DNA of 64,000 nucleotides from Geodermatophilus sp. DSM 45219 (GCF_900104025.1 NZ_FNIQ01000003.1:124001-188000); one strand, 5' to 3'; shown: positions 1-8,707, counted from the stretch's first letter. The notes: generated by a model not told the origin, from the sequence alone. Numbers and translations: made by a program.

Positions 1-2
1 CC

Positions 3-1751
3 TCGGGCGAGGCGACCGACATCCTCGTGACGAACATGGAGCCGGAGCGGGCCCAGCTGATCGCGGCCACCGCGCCCAACCTCACGATCGGTGAGAACGC
101 CCGCCTCCAGTACGGCGCGCTGGTCAGCGCCGTCGGCGACTCGGCGCCCATCAGCGCCCTGCTCGCCCTGGGGGCGGTCCGACCCAAGCAGATCCGGTTC
201 CGGGTCCTCGGCGAGGCCGACCGACCCCTGGCCGGCGCGACGGTGACCCTCGGCGGGGACACCGTCCCCCAGCAGGGGCTGACCGACCAGAAGGGGGAGC
301 TCACCCTGCCCCTGCACACGCTCGGCGACCGGCCCGCGCGTTCGCTCTTCGTCGTCAAGCCCGGCGGTGGGTACTGGGACCTCTACCTCACCGAACCGAC
401 GCTGTCGGACGGCAGCACGAACGTGATCCGGCTCCAGTCCTTCGGGGAGACGGTGGAGGGCTTCCCCACCTCCATGCAGTTCGGTTGGGGTCAGCGGCTG
501 ATGGGCCTGGACCGCCTCCCTGCCGGGATCAACGGGGAGGGCGTGAAGATCGCGATCGTCGACTCGGGCGCCGACAACACCCACCCCCTCCTCGGTCACA
601 TCCGGCTGGGTCGCGACCTGGGCGAGGGGAACCCCCCGAACGGCTGGACGAACGACCTGGTGGGGCACGGCTCGCACTGTGCGGGTGTGATCGCTGCGCG
701 CTCGACCGAGGGCCAGCTGCGCGGGTTCGCCCCGGAGGCCGAGGTCCACGTCCTCAAGGTGTTCCCGGGCGGGCGGTACGACGGCCTCATCGACGCCCTG
801 GACTACTGCATCGACCACCAGATCGACGTCGTGAACATGAGCCTCGGCGGCGACGAGAACAACCCGGCCGTCGAGGACACGCTGGCGGCCGCCGCGCTCA
901 ACGGCATCGTCTGCATCGTGGCGGCCGGCAACTCCGGGGACGAGGTCAAGTTCCCCGCACGCTCGCCCAACGCCATCGCTGTCGCGGCGGTGGGCGATCT
1001 GCAGGAGGTCCGGCCCAACACGTGGGACAGCTCCACCTTCCGGGCGCAGTACCTGGCGGCCGACGGGGTGTTCTCCCCCACGTTCACCTGTCACGGCCCG
1101 GAGATCACCGTCTGCGCTCCGGGAGTGGGGATCATCTCGACGGTTCCCGGTGGGGCGTTCGAGAGCCAGTCCGGTACGTCGATGGCGGCACCGCACGTGA
1201 CCGGTCTGGCAGCGCTCCTGCTGGCACACCACCCCGTCTTCCGGAGCCAACTCCGCGAGCGCAACCAGGCGCGGGTCGCCGGACTCTTCAGCATCCTGCG
1301 GTCGATGTGCCAGCAGCTGCCCTTCGGCGCCGACCGCACCGGTGCGGGACTGCCGACCCTGGCCGGGTTCGAGGACACCCTCGTCCCGGGCGGAGCCGCA
1401 GCGGCCGCCCAGGGAGGCGCCGCGGCGTTCGTGCCGCCGTCGCCGCGGGCTCCCGTCGGAGGCGGCACGGGAGCCGTGGCACCCCAGGGGACCGGGCCCC
1501 AGATGGCCCCACAGGGTGTCATCGGCCAGCAGCTCGGCGGTGCACTCGGCGGCCTCGGTGGCGGGCTGCTCGGCCAGGCCGGCCTCGGGCAGCAGCTGGG
1601 CAGCGCACTGGGCACCCTGCTGCCGTTCTCCGCCGGCCCGCCGGTGACGCAGGAGGCCGCACTGATCCAGCAGTTGGGGACCGCGCTGGCCGACCCGCGG
1701 GTGATCGCCCTGCTGCAGGCCCAGTCCGCCGGGCAGGGCGCCAGGTGGTGA
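3..1751 (+). CDS. S8 (subtilisin-like) serine peptidase, 5' end outside window
   Basis: Subtilase of the S8 family. Counting from the GTG at 27, the catalytic Asp lies in IVDSGAD (about residue 179), His in GHGSHCAG (about 214), the oxyanion Asn in AAGNSG (about 302) and Ser in SGTSMAAPH (about 385). Residues about 55-135 look like a beta-sandwich regulatory domain before the protease. The last 100 residues are Gly/Ala/Gln-rich with repeated LGGALGGLGGG-like segments and resemble no known domain. The frame is open to the window edge and reads sensibly upstream of GTG 27, so the true start is probably outside; no signal peptide is visible in what remains. It is followed by a strong GC hairpin. 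The protease call is firm; its substrate and location are unknown. Confidence 0.9.
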   Translation, partial: SGEATDILVTNMEPERAQLIAATAPNLTIGENARLQYGALVSAVGDSAPISALLALGAVRPKQIRFRVLGEADRPLAGATVTLGGDTVPQQGLTDQKGELTLPLHTLGDRPARSLFVVKPGGGYWDLYLTEPTLSDGSTNVIRLQSFGETVEGFPTSMQFGWGQRLMGLDRLPAGINGEGVKIAIVDSGADNTHPLLGHIRLGRDLGEGNPPNGWTNDLVGHGSHCAGVIAARSTEGQLRGFAPEAEVHVLKVFPGGRYDGLIDALDYCIDHQIDVVNMSLGGDENNPAVEDTLAAAALNGIVCIVAAGNSGDEVKFPARSPNAIAVAAVGDLQEVRPNTWDSSTFRAQYLAADGVFSPTFTCHGPEITVCAPGVGIISTVPGGAFESQSGTSMAAPHVTGLAALLLAHHPVFRSQLRERNQARVAGLFSILRSMCQQLPFGADRTGAGLPTLAGFEDTLVPGGAAAAAQGGAAAFVPPSPRAPVGGGTGAVAPQGTGPQMAPQGVIGQQLGGALGGLGGGLLGQAGLGQQLGSALGTLLPFSAGPPVTQEAALIQQLGTALADPRVIALLQAQSAGQGARW

Positions 1752-1789
1752 CCTGACCGGTTCCACGCCTACGGGCGGGGCCATGGCGA

Positions 1790-1824
1790 GGGGGCGGGGC
1801 CACCACAGGGCTCGCCCCGCCCCC
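1790..1824 (+). terminator. GC-rich hairpin terminator after the S8 peptidase
   Basis: GGGGGCGGGG (1790-1799) pairs perfectly with CCCCGCCCCC (1815-1824) around a 15-nt loop, 38 nt after the protease stop. There is no T-tract, as is usual in high-GC actinobacteria. It lies between converging genes and could serve both strands. Confidence 0.6.
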
Positions 1825-1861
1825 CGACGCCTGACCGTCTGCCGGCCCGGAGTCCTCCGGG

Positions 1862-2155
1862 TCAGCTCCCGGCGGGGGTGACGCCGAACATCAGGACCCG
1901 GCGCTCGATGTCGTAGTGCACCGTGCCGGTGTTGGCCAGCAGGTCCTGCAGGTTGTCCGCGTCGTCGGGGTCCAGCGTGAGGACCTCCTCCCACGCCCCC
2001 TGGTCCAGGACCAGCTGCAGGGTGTAGGTACCCGGCTTACCGGGTTCCCCGGCCACCCAGCTGAACTGGTAGTGGCTGAGTTGGCGGACCTTGACGCTGT
2101 TGTCGGTGACCGGCTGCGGTACCTCGGGCACGGCATCTCCCTCCGTCGGGGTCAC
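1862..2155 (-). CDS. Hypothetical protein, 97 aa
   Basis: Small acidic soluble protein starting at a GTG (2155). It has no signal peptide or membrane segment. The middle contains alternating beta-strand-like stretches (HYQFSWV, GTYTLQLVLD) followed by an acidic stretch EVLTLDPDDADNLQDLL, suggesting a small beta-rich fold. I do not recognise the family. It converges on the protease gene and is transcribed alone. Confidence 0.65.
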   Translation of the reverse strand: MTPTEGDAVPEVPQPVTDNSVKVRQLSHYQFSWVAGEPGKPGTYTLQLVLDQGAWEEVLTLDPDDADNLQDLLANTGTVHYDIERRVLMFGVTPAGS

Positions 2156-2347
2156 GCGGGACTGCGCGACCGCTCACCGGGCCCCTACCCCTCGCGGCGG
2201 CAGGCACCCCCGGTGACCGGCGTGTCCGCATGGCAGTTCTCTCATCCACGTCATATCCGGTCCCGCCGGTCGGCGCCCCACCCTCGCTGTCGTGCACACG
2301 ACGGCGGGGAGGCAGCGGCGCATGGCCGACGAGGGGCCTGGTCCACG

Positions 2348-3019
2348 GTGTGGGACCGCACCGGCACGTGGCGCCGGCACCCGGTCCGGACCCGGTGGCT
2401 GCAGCCCGGGGACGACCTCGTCGCGGTGCTCGACGCCTGCACGGTGGAGCTGCAGCGCGGCACCGACACGGTCGCGGTGAGCGAGAAGGTCGCCGTCCTG
2501 CTTACCCACCGCGCGGTGCGGCGCTCGACCGTCGCGGCCGGCCGCCGGGCGCGGTTCCTGGCCCGCCACGTGCAGCTCGTCGGCGACAGCCGCGGGCTGT
2601 CGACCCCCGAGAAGATGCAGCTGGTGGTGGAGCGGCAGGGCCGCGTGCGGGTCTTCGCCGCCGCGCTCTCGGCCGGGCTGCTGCGCCCGCTCGAGCACCG
2701 AGGTGCCTTCTACCGGCTGGCCGGCACCTTCGCCCGGGACCTGGACGGGCTGCGCCCGCCGTACCCGGACCTGCCGCTGCCGCCGCTGGAGCCACGGGTC
2801 GCCCGCCGCCTGGCGCAGGCCTGGCAGGAGCGGCTGGGCTGCGGAGTGGCGGTCGTCGACGTCAACGACCGCGGTGGGTCGGTGCGGGCGGTGTCCTCGG
2901 CGGCGCTGCCGGCCGAGGAGCTGCTCACCGCGCTGGGCGACAACCCGATGGGCCAGGGGACGTCGGGCACCCCGGTCGTGCTGGTGCGACGCTCACCGTC
3001 CGGGCAGCAGCCCGCGTAG
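2348..3019 (+). CDS. F420-0:gamma-glutamyl ligase-like (CofE-like) protein
   Basis: About 223 aa from the GTG at 2348, chosen because protein-like sequence begins there; the open frame upstream is low-complexity. Motifs resembling the coenzyme F420-0:L-glutamate ligase fold (CofE/FbiB N-terminal family) include GTDTVAVSEKVAVLLTHRAV near the N-terminus, HRGAFYRLAG and ARDLDGLRPPYPDLPLPP in the middle, and VDVNDRGGSVRAVS plus DNPMGQGTSGTP near the end. In that family the enzyme adds glutamate to F420-0 using GTP. No F420 genes are nearby and the protein is shorter than true CofE, so the substrate may differ. The fold is inferred from remembered family patterns. Confidence 0.55.
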   Translation: MWDRTGTWRRHPVRTRWLQPGDDLVAVLDACTVELQRGTDTVAVSEKVAVLLTHRAVRRSTVAAGRRARFLARHVQLVGDSRGLSTPEKMQLVVERQGRVRVFAAALSAGLLRPLEHRGAFYRLAGTFARDLDGLRPPYPDLPLPPLEPRVARRLAQAWQERLGCGVAVVDVNDRGGSVRAVSSAALPAEELLTALGDNPMGQGTSGTPVVLVRRSPSGQQPA

Positions 3020-3495
3020 CACCGCGCCGAGCCCGACCAGCTCCGCGGACCGCAGCAGCCGCGGCAGCCGCAGGTACACGATCTGGCAGGCCAGGACGGC
3101 CACCGGCACGGCGAGCAGCCCGTGGACGGCCCGGGCCGCCCACCAGGTGGGGACGGCGGCACACCCGGCGGCGAGCGCGATCTGCAGGCAGCACCGCCCC
3201 AGACCGCCCAGGTCGAGGCCCCCGCCTCGACCGGCGCGTACTGGCTGGTGGAAGGGGCAACGGGCGGTGCGGGAGCGGGTTCCGGGGGTGGCTGGACGTC
3301 CGGCGCCGGTGCCGGGCTCGGCCGCGTCTCGATCGACGGGCCGGGGACCGTCGCGACCTGGATGGGCCAGGGTAGCGGCTCGCCCTCGGTGGACGCCGGG
3401 CGCAGCGTTGTCCAGGCCGCGATGCCGACGACCGCGACGGCGGCCACCGCGGCGCGCAGGACGAGGGCCGCGTGCCGGCGCAGTCGGGATCGCAC
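2993..3495 (-). CDS. Possible Pro-rich membrane protein split over two frames
   Basis: Two minus-strand frames give protein-like sequence in succession. From GTG 3495, one frame reads a basic N-terminus, a membrane segment (AALVLRAAVAAVAVVGIAAW) and a Pro/Ala-rich linker, then becomes nonsense-like. A second frame picks up near 3200 with two hydrophobic segments (GLLAVPVAVLACQIVYL and neighbours) and a basic end (LPRLLRS), stopping at 2993; it has no usable start codon of its own. A single frameshifted gene would explain both. The 3' end overlaps the convergent CofE-like gene by a few codons. Low confidence. Confidence 0.3.
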
Positions 3496-3670
3496 ACCTG
3501 CACCGTGCTCGTCCCGCCCCAACCGGCGGTGAGAGCCGTCTGAGAGCCCTCTCGTGCGCCGCTCTTCCCCGCAGGGGGCAGCCGCCCTCCCCTGTTGGGG
3601 GGAAAGTGCGCGTCCCGGACGTCGCTGGAGTGGGTCCAGCGCGGACACGTGCCGATGGGATGGGGTGTCC

Positions 3671-4816
3671 GTGTCCCTGCCCGCGCGCGGCGACGTCACG
3701 GCGAGCGACTGGGACGACCGGCTCGCCGCCGTCTTCGCCGACCCGTCGCTGCTGCGGCTGGTGTTCCAGCCCATCGTCGACCTGCAGCGCGGCGCGATCG
3801 CGGGCTACGAGACGCTGGCCCGCTTCTCCACCCCGGACGGACGGCGGAGCGAGCACCCGCCGGACCTGTGGTTCGCCGCCGCGGACGCCGTCGGCCGCGG
3901 GGCGGAGCTCGAGGCGGTCGTCGTCCGGGAGGCCCTCGCCGTCCTGCCCACGCTGCCGCCCGACTGCTTCCTCACCGTCAACGTCAGCCCGCACCTGCTC
4001 ACCCAGCCGGAGCTGTCCGAGCCGCTGCTGGCCGTCGACGACCTGGCGCCGCTGGTCCTGGAGCTGACCGAGCACCAGGCCGTCGGCGACCTGCGCCCGC
4101 TGGTGGACCTGCGCGATCGGCTGCGCGCCCGAGGGGCCCTGCTGGCCCTGGACGACGCCGGCTCGGGGTACTCCGGACTGCAGCAGATCACCCAGTTCCG
4201 GCCGCAGCTGATCAAGCTCGACCGGGCGCTGGTCTGCGGCGTCGACGGGGACGAGGTCAAGCTGGCCCTGGTCGAGATGCTCGGGGAGTTCGGCGGCCGG
4301 ATCGACGCGTGGCTGCTGGCCGAGGGCATCGAGACGTGGGGCGAGCTGCAGGCCTTCCAGCGGCTCCGGGTCCCGCTCGGACAGGGCTGGCTGCTGGGAC
4401 GGCCCGGTCCGCCGTGGGCGCAGCTGGACCCCGCCGTCCGCGACCGGCTGCGGCACCAGGCCGCACAGGCCCTGCTGACCGACCACGTGGCCGGCCTGGC
4501 CGAGCCGGTGCTGGTCGTCCGGGACGGCGAGACACCGCCCGGCGCCCTGGGTGTGGAGGTCGACGAGTTCGGCCACCCGCGTTGGCTGCTCGTGCCGCAC
4601 CGCCGCGGGGACGACCCGCCCGGCCACCGCCGTGCGCCGGTGAGCCTGCGGGTCCCCGCGTCTGCGGGCCTCAGCGAGGTCGCCCACCGGGTGGCCGCGC
4701 GGCCCGAGGAGACCCGGTTCGACCCGGTCGTGTGCGTCGACGCGCACGGCGCCGCCCTCGGCATCGTCCGCGTGGAACGGCTGCTGCTGCAGCTGGCCGC
4801 GGCGCGCGCCGGCTGA
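3671..4816 (+). CDS. EAL-domain protein (c-di-GMP phosphodiesterase type) with CBS-like C-terminus
   Basis: EAL-family protein of about 381 aa from GTG 3671 (GTG 3665 is equally possible). The signature reads ETLARF instead of EALLRW, but the metal and catalytic residues look present: Glu of ETL, Asn of TVNVSP, ELTE, the DDAGSGYSGL loop (usually DDFGTGYS), Lys of IKLDRAL and Glu of AEGIET. It therefore may hydrolyse c-di-GMP. The last ~120 residues end in DPVVCVDAHGAALGIVRVERLL, resembling the ligand-sensing C-terminus of EAL-CBS proteins. No signal peptide or membrane helix, so cytosolic. The DUF1059 gene follows 56 nt downstream. Confidence 0.85.
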   Translation: MSLPARGDVTASDWDDRLAAVFADPSLLRLVFQPIVDLQRGAIAGYETLARFSTPDGRRSEHPPDLWFAAADAVGRGAELEAVVVREALAVLPTLPPDCFLTVNVSPHLLTQPELSEPLLAVDDLAPLVLELTEHQAVGDLRPLVDLRDRLRARGALLALDDAGSGYSGLQQITQFRPQLIKLDRALVCGVDGDEVKLALVEMLGEFGGRIDAWLLAEGIETWGELQAFQRLRVPLGQGWLLGRPGPPWAQLDPAVRDRLRHQAAQALLTDHVAGLAEPVLVVRDGETPPGALGVEVDEFGHPRWLLVPHRRGDDPPGHRRAPVSLRVPASAGLSEVAHRVAARPEETRFDPVVCVDAHGAALGIVRVERLLLQLAAARAG

Positions 4817-4872
4817 CCGACCCCCGCCGTCCGCCGGACGACGGTCTCTCCCCCACCCCAGGAGGTAAGTCC

Positions 4873-5046
4873 ATGAAGCAGTTCGCGTGTGGCGACGTCG
4901 TCCCCTCGTGCGGCCGGACGTTCACCGCGCCGACCGACGACGAGATCCTCGCCGCGGTCGCGGGTCACGCCCGCGACGACCACGGTCTCACCGACATCCC
5001 CTCGAGCCTGGTCGACCAGGTCCGCGCCGCCATCCGGACCGCCTGA
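4873..5046 (+). CDS. DUF1059 small Cys-containing protein, 57 aa
   Basis: Begins MKQFACGDVVPSC, the hallmark of DUF1059 small proteins with two conserved cysteines. A clear GGAGG ribosome site (4861-4865) precedes the ATG by 7 nt. The remainder, with TDDEILAAVAGHARDDHGL, is a short helix with an HxxxxH-like pattern suggesting metal binding. Function is unknown in the family. It may be co-transcribed with the EAL gene and is followed by a perfect hairpin terminator. Confidence 0.85.
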   Translation: MKQFACGDVVPSCGRTFTAPTDDEILAAVAGHARDDHGLTDIPSSLVDQVRAAIRTA

Positions 5047-5060
5047 ACCCTGACCGCGTG

Positions 5061-5096
5061 CGAGGCCCCGACCCGGATCGCCGGGTCGGGGCCTCG
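5061..5096. terminator. Perfect 16-bp hairpin, bidirectional terminator
   Basis: Stem 5061-5076 pairs perfectly with 5081-5096 around the loop ATCG. It lies 14 nt after the DUF1059 stop and 50 nt past the stop of the converging DUF222-HNH gene, so it can terminate both transcripts. Confidence 0.8.
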
Positions 5097-5146
5097 ATGC
5101 ACGTGGGCAGCTCCCGCCCCTGCCTCGCTGAGCGGCGTGGGATGGC

Positions 5147-7227
5147 TCAGTAGGGCGGGGGTTCGGTGACGGCGGTGAGGCCGGTGGGCGTGGTGACGGT
5201 GAGCGTGCCGTCGGCCTGCATGGCGTAGGCCCATCCCGGTGCCTGGTGCTTGCCGCGGTGGTTGGTGCTGCAGAAGCCGGCCAGGTTGCCTGCCGCCGTC
5301 GGTCCGTCCGGGTAGCGGCGCACGTGGTCCAGTTCGCCGCCCCTGGGCACACGGCGGCGGCAGCCAGGGAAGCGGCACCGCCGGTCCCGGGCCCGCACGA
5401 ACCGGTCGAGCGGATCGCCGGGCCGGTGACCGTCGCTGGGGCCGGGAGCACCCAGGCCGGGGCGGCCGGTGAGGTCGTGATCGCAGGCCTGGGGGTCGCG
5501 ACGGCACGCGAGGCGGCCGCAGGTACCGGTCCGGCGCAGTTCGGGCAGGTCGGTCAGCGCCAGCAGTGCGCCGCTGACCGCGTCGGTGAGCGCGATGCGC
5601 GGCCGGTCGGCCAGCCCGCCACCCCCGGTCGCCATGAGCAGCGCGGCCAGCTCCTCGCGCTGGCTGTCCGCGGCCGCGGCGAGCGCGGTGAGGGCGTCGG
5701 TGGCGGCGTCGACCCGCCCGGCCGCATCGCCCCGCCAGGCGGCCTCGTCGGCGGCGTCGGCGCGCTGCGCGGTGCGCAGCATCCGCTCAGCGGCCCCCAG
5801 GGCCAGACGAGCGGTGTGCACCGCGTCCCCGGCCTCGTCCACCGCCCGGTCGGCCGCGGCCCACCAGCCGCCACGCAGGGGAGGCATGGCGTCGAGGTCG
5901 GCCGGGCCGCCCGTGTCGTCGAGGTCTGCGGTGTGGGGCCGCGGTCCGGTGCCCCGCTCGGGGGGTCGGGCGGGTCGGGCGGGGCTCCGGGCGACCAGCC
6001 GGCGTCGCCGGGTGCGGGACCCTCGCCGAAGGCCTCGCGCACCAGGTCGTCGAGCCAGCGGTCGAACTCCGCGCCGTGCAGTCGCGCGATCGCTCGTTCG
6101 ATCAGGCCGCCCTCGGTGTCGACCGGCTCGCCGTCGGTGCAGCGAGCATGCGCGGCGGTGGCCGGCGGAGTCGGGCCGTCAGCCGTCGGGGCAGTGCTGG
6201 TGACGGCTCCATCGGGTGCGGCAGCAGTGCCTGCGTCAGGCGTGCCGGTGGCCACGGGGTCCAGGCCGGCGAAGGCGCGGACCAGTCGGCGGGCCATCCC
6301 CGCAGTCACCGGCTTGCCGTCCACCTCACCGATCGCGTCCCCACCGAGGGCGGTCTGCAACGGAGCGACCAGGGTCAGCAGTGCCTGCACCGGCGCCAGG
6401 TCGCTCTCCCCCGGTCGAAGCACGAGGTCCATCAGGCAGTCGACCAGCTTCTGCCCCCGGGAGCGGGTGTCGGACGGATCGGCATCCAGGGCGTCGACGT
6501 ACGCGGACAGTGCCCGGTAGAGGGCCTGTGCCTCCGGGGTGGTGCACACGATGGTCACCGCGGACATGCCCGTCGTGCGCTCCGGGCGGAGCGAGATCCC
6601 CCGCTGTCTGAGTGCCCGGGCCAGATCGCGGGCGGCGTCGCGGGCGTTGTGCCTGGCAACCACCCGGCGCACCCGGTCCCCCAGCGCCGCCGGGGTGGTC
6701 ACACGGGTGCGGGCGGCCATCCAGGCCAGCAGTTCGCCCTCGACCCGGGCCCGCAGCCCGTCGTCGGCGATGGGGGCGACGTGCTCGACGAGGCACCACA
6801 GGTGCTGCGGGTGCAGCAGCCCGGACTCCAGCGCGTCGAGCACCCGCGGCAGCCGGGTCACCAGCGTCCGCGACAGCTCCAGCTCCCGCTCGGCCGTCTG
6901 CGTGGTGATGCCCAGCGCGATGGACAGCTCCTGCGCGGCCCACTCGCTCACCGGCCGCAACACCTCCGCCCGTGCCGCCCACCGCTCGGCCGACATCGCC
7001 CCACGCTCACCCTGCTGGCGGTCGGTCGACGCAGGGCGCGTCTCGGCGAACGCCGCCAACGCCCGCGCCCGCACCGCCGTCTGCCGGGAGATCTCCCGCG
7101 ACGCGGCCTGCACCTCACCCAACGGCCCGGACGCCCACCCCACCGTCGGCGCCACGACGGCCGCCGCGCTGGTCTGCGTCCCGCCGTCCATGTGTTCGAT
7201 CATACGTTCGATCAGCGACCAGAACAA
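5147..7227 (-). pseudogene. DUF222 / HNH endonuclease gene with an internal frameshift
   Basis: The N-terminal DUF222 (13E12-repeat family) part is read from TTG 7227 or ATG 7203 in one frame (VRVLDALESGLLHPQHLWCLVEH-type sequence) to about 5950. The C-terminal part is in another frame, running from before 5887 to 5147 and ending in an HNH nuclease motif: CRFPGCRRR, ELDHV, GNLAGFC, NHRGKH. Neither half is complete alone. The switch falls between about 5890 and 6000, where a 6-G run lies at 5960-5965, so a 1-nt indel, programmed slippage or assembly error would join them. HNH nucleases of this family are DNA-damage-linked mobile-like genes in actinobacteria. An SOS-box-like palindrome overlaps ATG 7203. 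Confidence 0.8.
7196..7211. promoter_or_regulatory. SOS (LexA) box-like palindrome at the DUF222-HNH start
   Basis: TCGATCATACGTTCGA matches the actinobacterial LexA consensus TCGAAC-N4-GTTCGA at 11 of 12 fixed positions. It overlaps the ATG at 7203 of the DUF222-HNH gene. 13E12-family genes of Mycobacterium are DNA-damage inducible, which agrees. No promoter elements are clear next to it. Confidence 0.5.
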
Positions 7228-7383
7228 GACGAACCTGCAGCTCAGCGGCGTGCGGGAACCGCAGGCAGGTCAGCGGCCACGAGGGACGACCAGGGCAGAG
7301 GGCAGAGGGCAGGCGGCGGCGGGCAGCGGGCAGCGAGACGAGGAGGCGACGAGACCGGCCGGAGGATCGGGGCGCAGACAGCG

Positions 7384-7435
7384 ACGAGCCCGGTGGGCCG
7401 GGCCGGCAGGGACCGGCCCGGACCACCGGGCTCGT
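7384..7435 (-). terminator. Long GC hairpin after the PIG-L gene
   Basis: Outer arms ACGAGCCCGGTGG and CCACCGGGCTCGT pair perfectly, with a second inner perfect stem CCGGGCCGG/CCGGCCCGG. It starts 12 nt after the PIG-L stop and is the strongest terminator candidate for the whole minus-strand unit that begins at 14956. Confidence 0.7.
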
Positions 7436-7446
7436 GCAGGACCTCG

Positions 7447-8148
7447 TCAGCGGGTGGTGGCCGCCAGCGAGGCCGACAGGGTGAGCCGGTAGGCCTCGGG
7501 GACCTCCGCGGCCGCGCGCCGGGGCGTGGGCATCAGGTCGATGACCATGCGGGTCGGCGCGAAGGCCTCCGCGTAGCCGATCCGGGCCTGGGCGCCCCAG
7601 TGCCGGGCGGAGGCCACGACGGCGTCGGGCTCGACCATGGCCGACATCTCCACCTGCGAGGCGTGCGCGCCGAGCGCGGCGAGCTTGCCCGACAGGTAGG
7701 CCGTCACGTCGACGAACGTGGTCGGGGCGAACGTCAGCGTGGAGGGGCTCTGGTAGTGCAGGACCCGGGAGAGCCGGCGGGCCGCCGAGAGCGTCGCAGC
7801 GGCGACGGCGCGGTGGTCCTGGTGGCTGTCGTCGGGGGCGTGCACGTAGACGACGTCGGCGTCGACCTCCTTGATCGCCCGCTCGACGACGGCGACGGTG
7901 GCGGCGTCGGGGGTGACGGTGCAGTCCCGCCGCCCGCCCCACAGCAGCGCGGCGCCGAGGGTGCGGGCGGCCTGCTCCTGCTCGAGCCGCCGGCCGGTGA
8001 TGGCCTCGTCGTCCCCGGGGCCGTTCTCCCCGCCGGTCATGACCAGCATGGTGACGGCGTCACCGGCCGCCGAGTGCGCCAGCAGCGTGGCGCCGCAGCC
8101 CAGCTCGATGTCGTCGGGGTGCGCCCCGACCGCGAGGACCCTACGCAT
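7447..8148 (-). CDS. PIG-L family N-deacetylase
   Basis: Zinc-dependent LmbE/PIG-L deacetylase, 233 aa. The metal motif AHPDDIELGCGA lies at residues 9-20 and the second motif, HAPDDSHQDHRAVAAAT, near residue 104 provides HxxH-type ligands. Family members remove acetyl groups from GlcNAc-containing substrates (GlcNAc-inositol, lipid-linked GlcNAc, antibiotics). ATG 8148 overlaps the stop of the preceding LPEEG protein gene by 8 nt, so translation is probably coupled. It could deacetylate a sugar made by the upstream GT2/epimerase operon; MshB or Mca roles are less likely given the context. No signal peptide, so cytosolic. Confidence 0.85.
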   Translation of the reverse strand: MRRVLAVGAHPDDIELGCGATLLAHSAAGDAVTMLVMTGGENGPGDDEAITGRRLEQEQAARTLGAALLWGGRRDCTVTPDAATVAVVERAIKEVDADVVYVHAPDDSHQDHRAVAAATLSAARRLSRVLHYQSPSTLTFAPTTFVDVTAYLSGKLAALGAHASQVEMSAMVEPDAVVASARHWGAQARIGYAEAFAPTRMVIDLMPTPRRAAAEVPEAYRLTLSASLAATTR

Positions 8149-8707
8149 CGCCGCGGCTCTCGGCGGCCGCGCGGGCGCGCCGGTTGGCACGCTGGACCAG
8201 GACGGCGCCGACGACGCCCGCGGCCGCGAGGCCGATGGCCGGACCGGTCCCGTTGCCCTCCTCGGGCAGCTCCGTGGACGCCGGGCAGGTCGCCGCGTTC
8301 GGCGCCAGGACCTGACCGATGTACGCCAGCTTCCCGTCGATGGTCCAGTAGTTGCCCGACCGCGTGTACTCGGTCGAGGTGAGCGTGATGGTGAAGGCCC
8401 CGCGCTGCGTCCCGGGCTGGAAGGTGGTCGGCTGCCGGCCGTCCTGCGACGACGGCGCCACCCGGTTCCGCGAGCCCACGGGCAGCGTGATGGGGACGGT
8501 GGCCCTGTTGGTGTAGCCGAGCACCGCGGTGTACGTGCCGTCGGTGTTCTTGCGCACGCAGTCCAGGACCGGCGTGACCTCCCCGACGGCCAGCGCCGTC
8601 CCGGGGGAGGCGAGCAGCCCGATCGCAGCGATGACCGCCACCAAGGCGGCACGGGTGGCACGCGCGCGTACGCGTCGTGCCGTCGAAGACCTCGAGAGGC
8701 CGTCCAT
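8141..8707 (-). CDS. Secreted protein with LPEEG-type C-terminal sorting signal (copy 2)
   Basis: 188 aa. An N-terminal signal peptide (basic start, ALVAVIAAIGLLASPGTALA, cleavage likely after ALA near residue 40) is followed by a ~115-residue extracellular domain with two Cys in the mature part (LDC, ATCPA). The tail is tripartite: LPEEG near residue 157, a hydrophobic Ala/Gly/Val stretch and a basic RRARA end, as in sortase or exosortase substrates. It is a paralog of the next upstream gene: the N-terminal SSTARR start and the tail are almost identical while the middle has diverged. Probably anchored to the cell wall or membrane; its function is unknown. Confidence 0.75.
   Translation of the reverse strand: MDGLSRSSTARRVRARATRAALVAVIAAIGLLASPGTALAVGEVTPVLDCVRKNTDGTYTAVLGYTNRATVPITLPVGSRNRVAPSSQDGRQPTTFQPGTQRGAFTITLTSTEYTRSGNYWTIDGKLAYIGQVLAPNAATCPASTELPEEGNGTGPAIGLAAAGVVGAVLVQRANRRARAAAESRGDA

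Noticed and set aside
485..1756. Long plus-strand open frame overlapping the S8 peptidase
   Set aside because: It is an out-of-frame shadow rich in Arg/Gly/Pro; the in-frame peptidase has all catalytic motifs.
3641..3665. GCCGATGGG just before the EAL gene as a FliA promoter
   Set aside because: No CTCA-like -35 at 15-17 nt upstream, so only half of the motif is present.
7240..7380. Purine-rich GGGCAG repeats before the PIG-L terminator
   Set aside because: Irregular low-complexity sequence without fixed period; nothing beyond composition.
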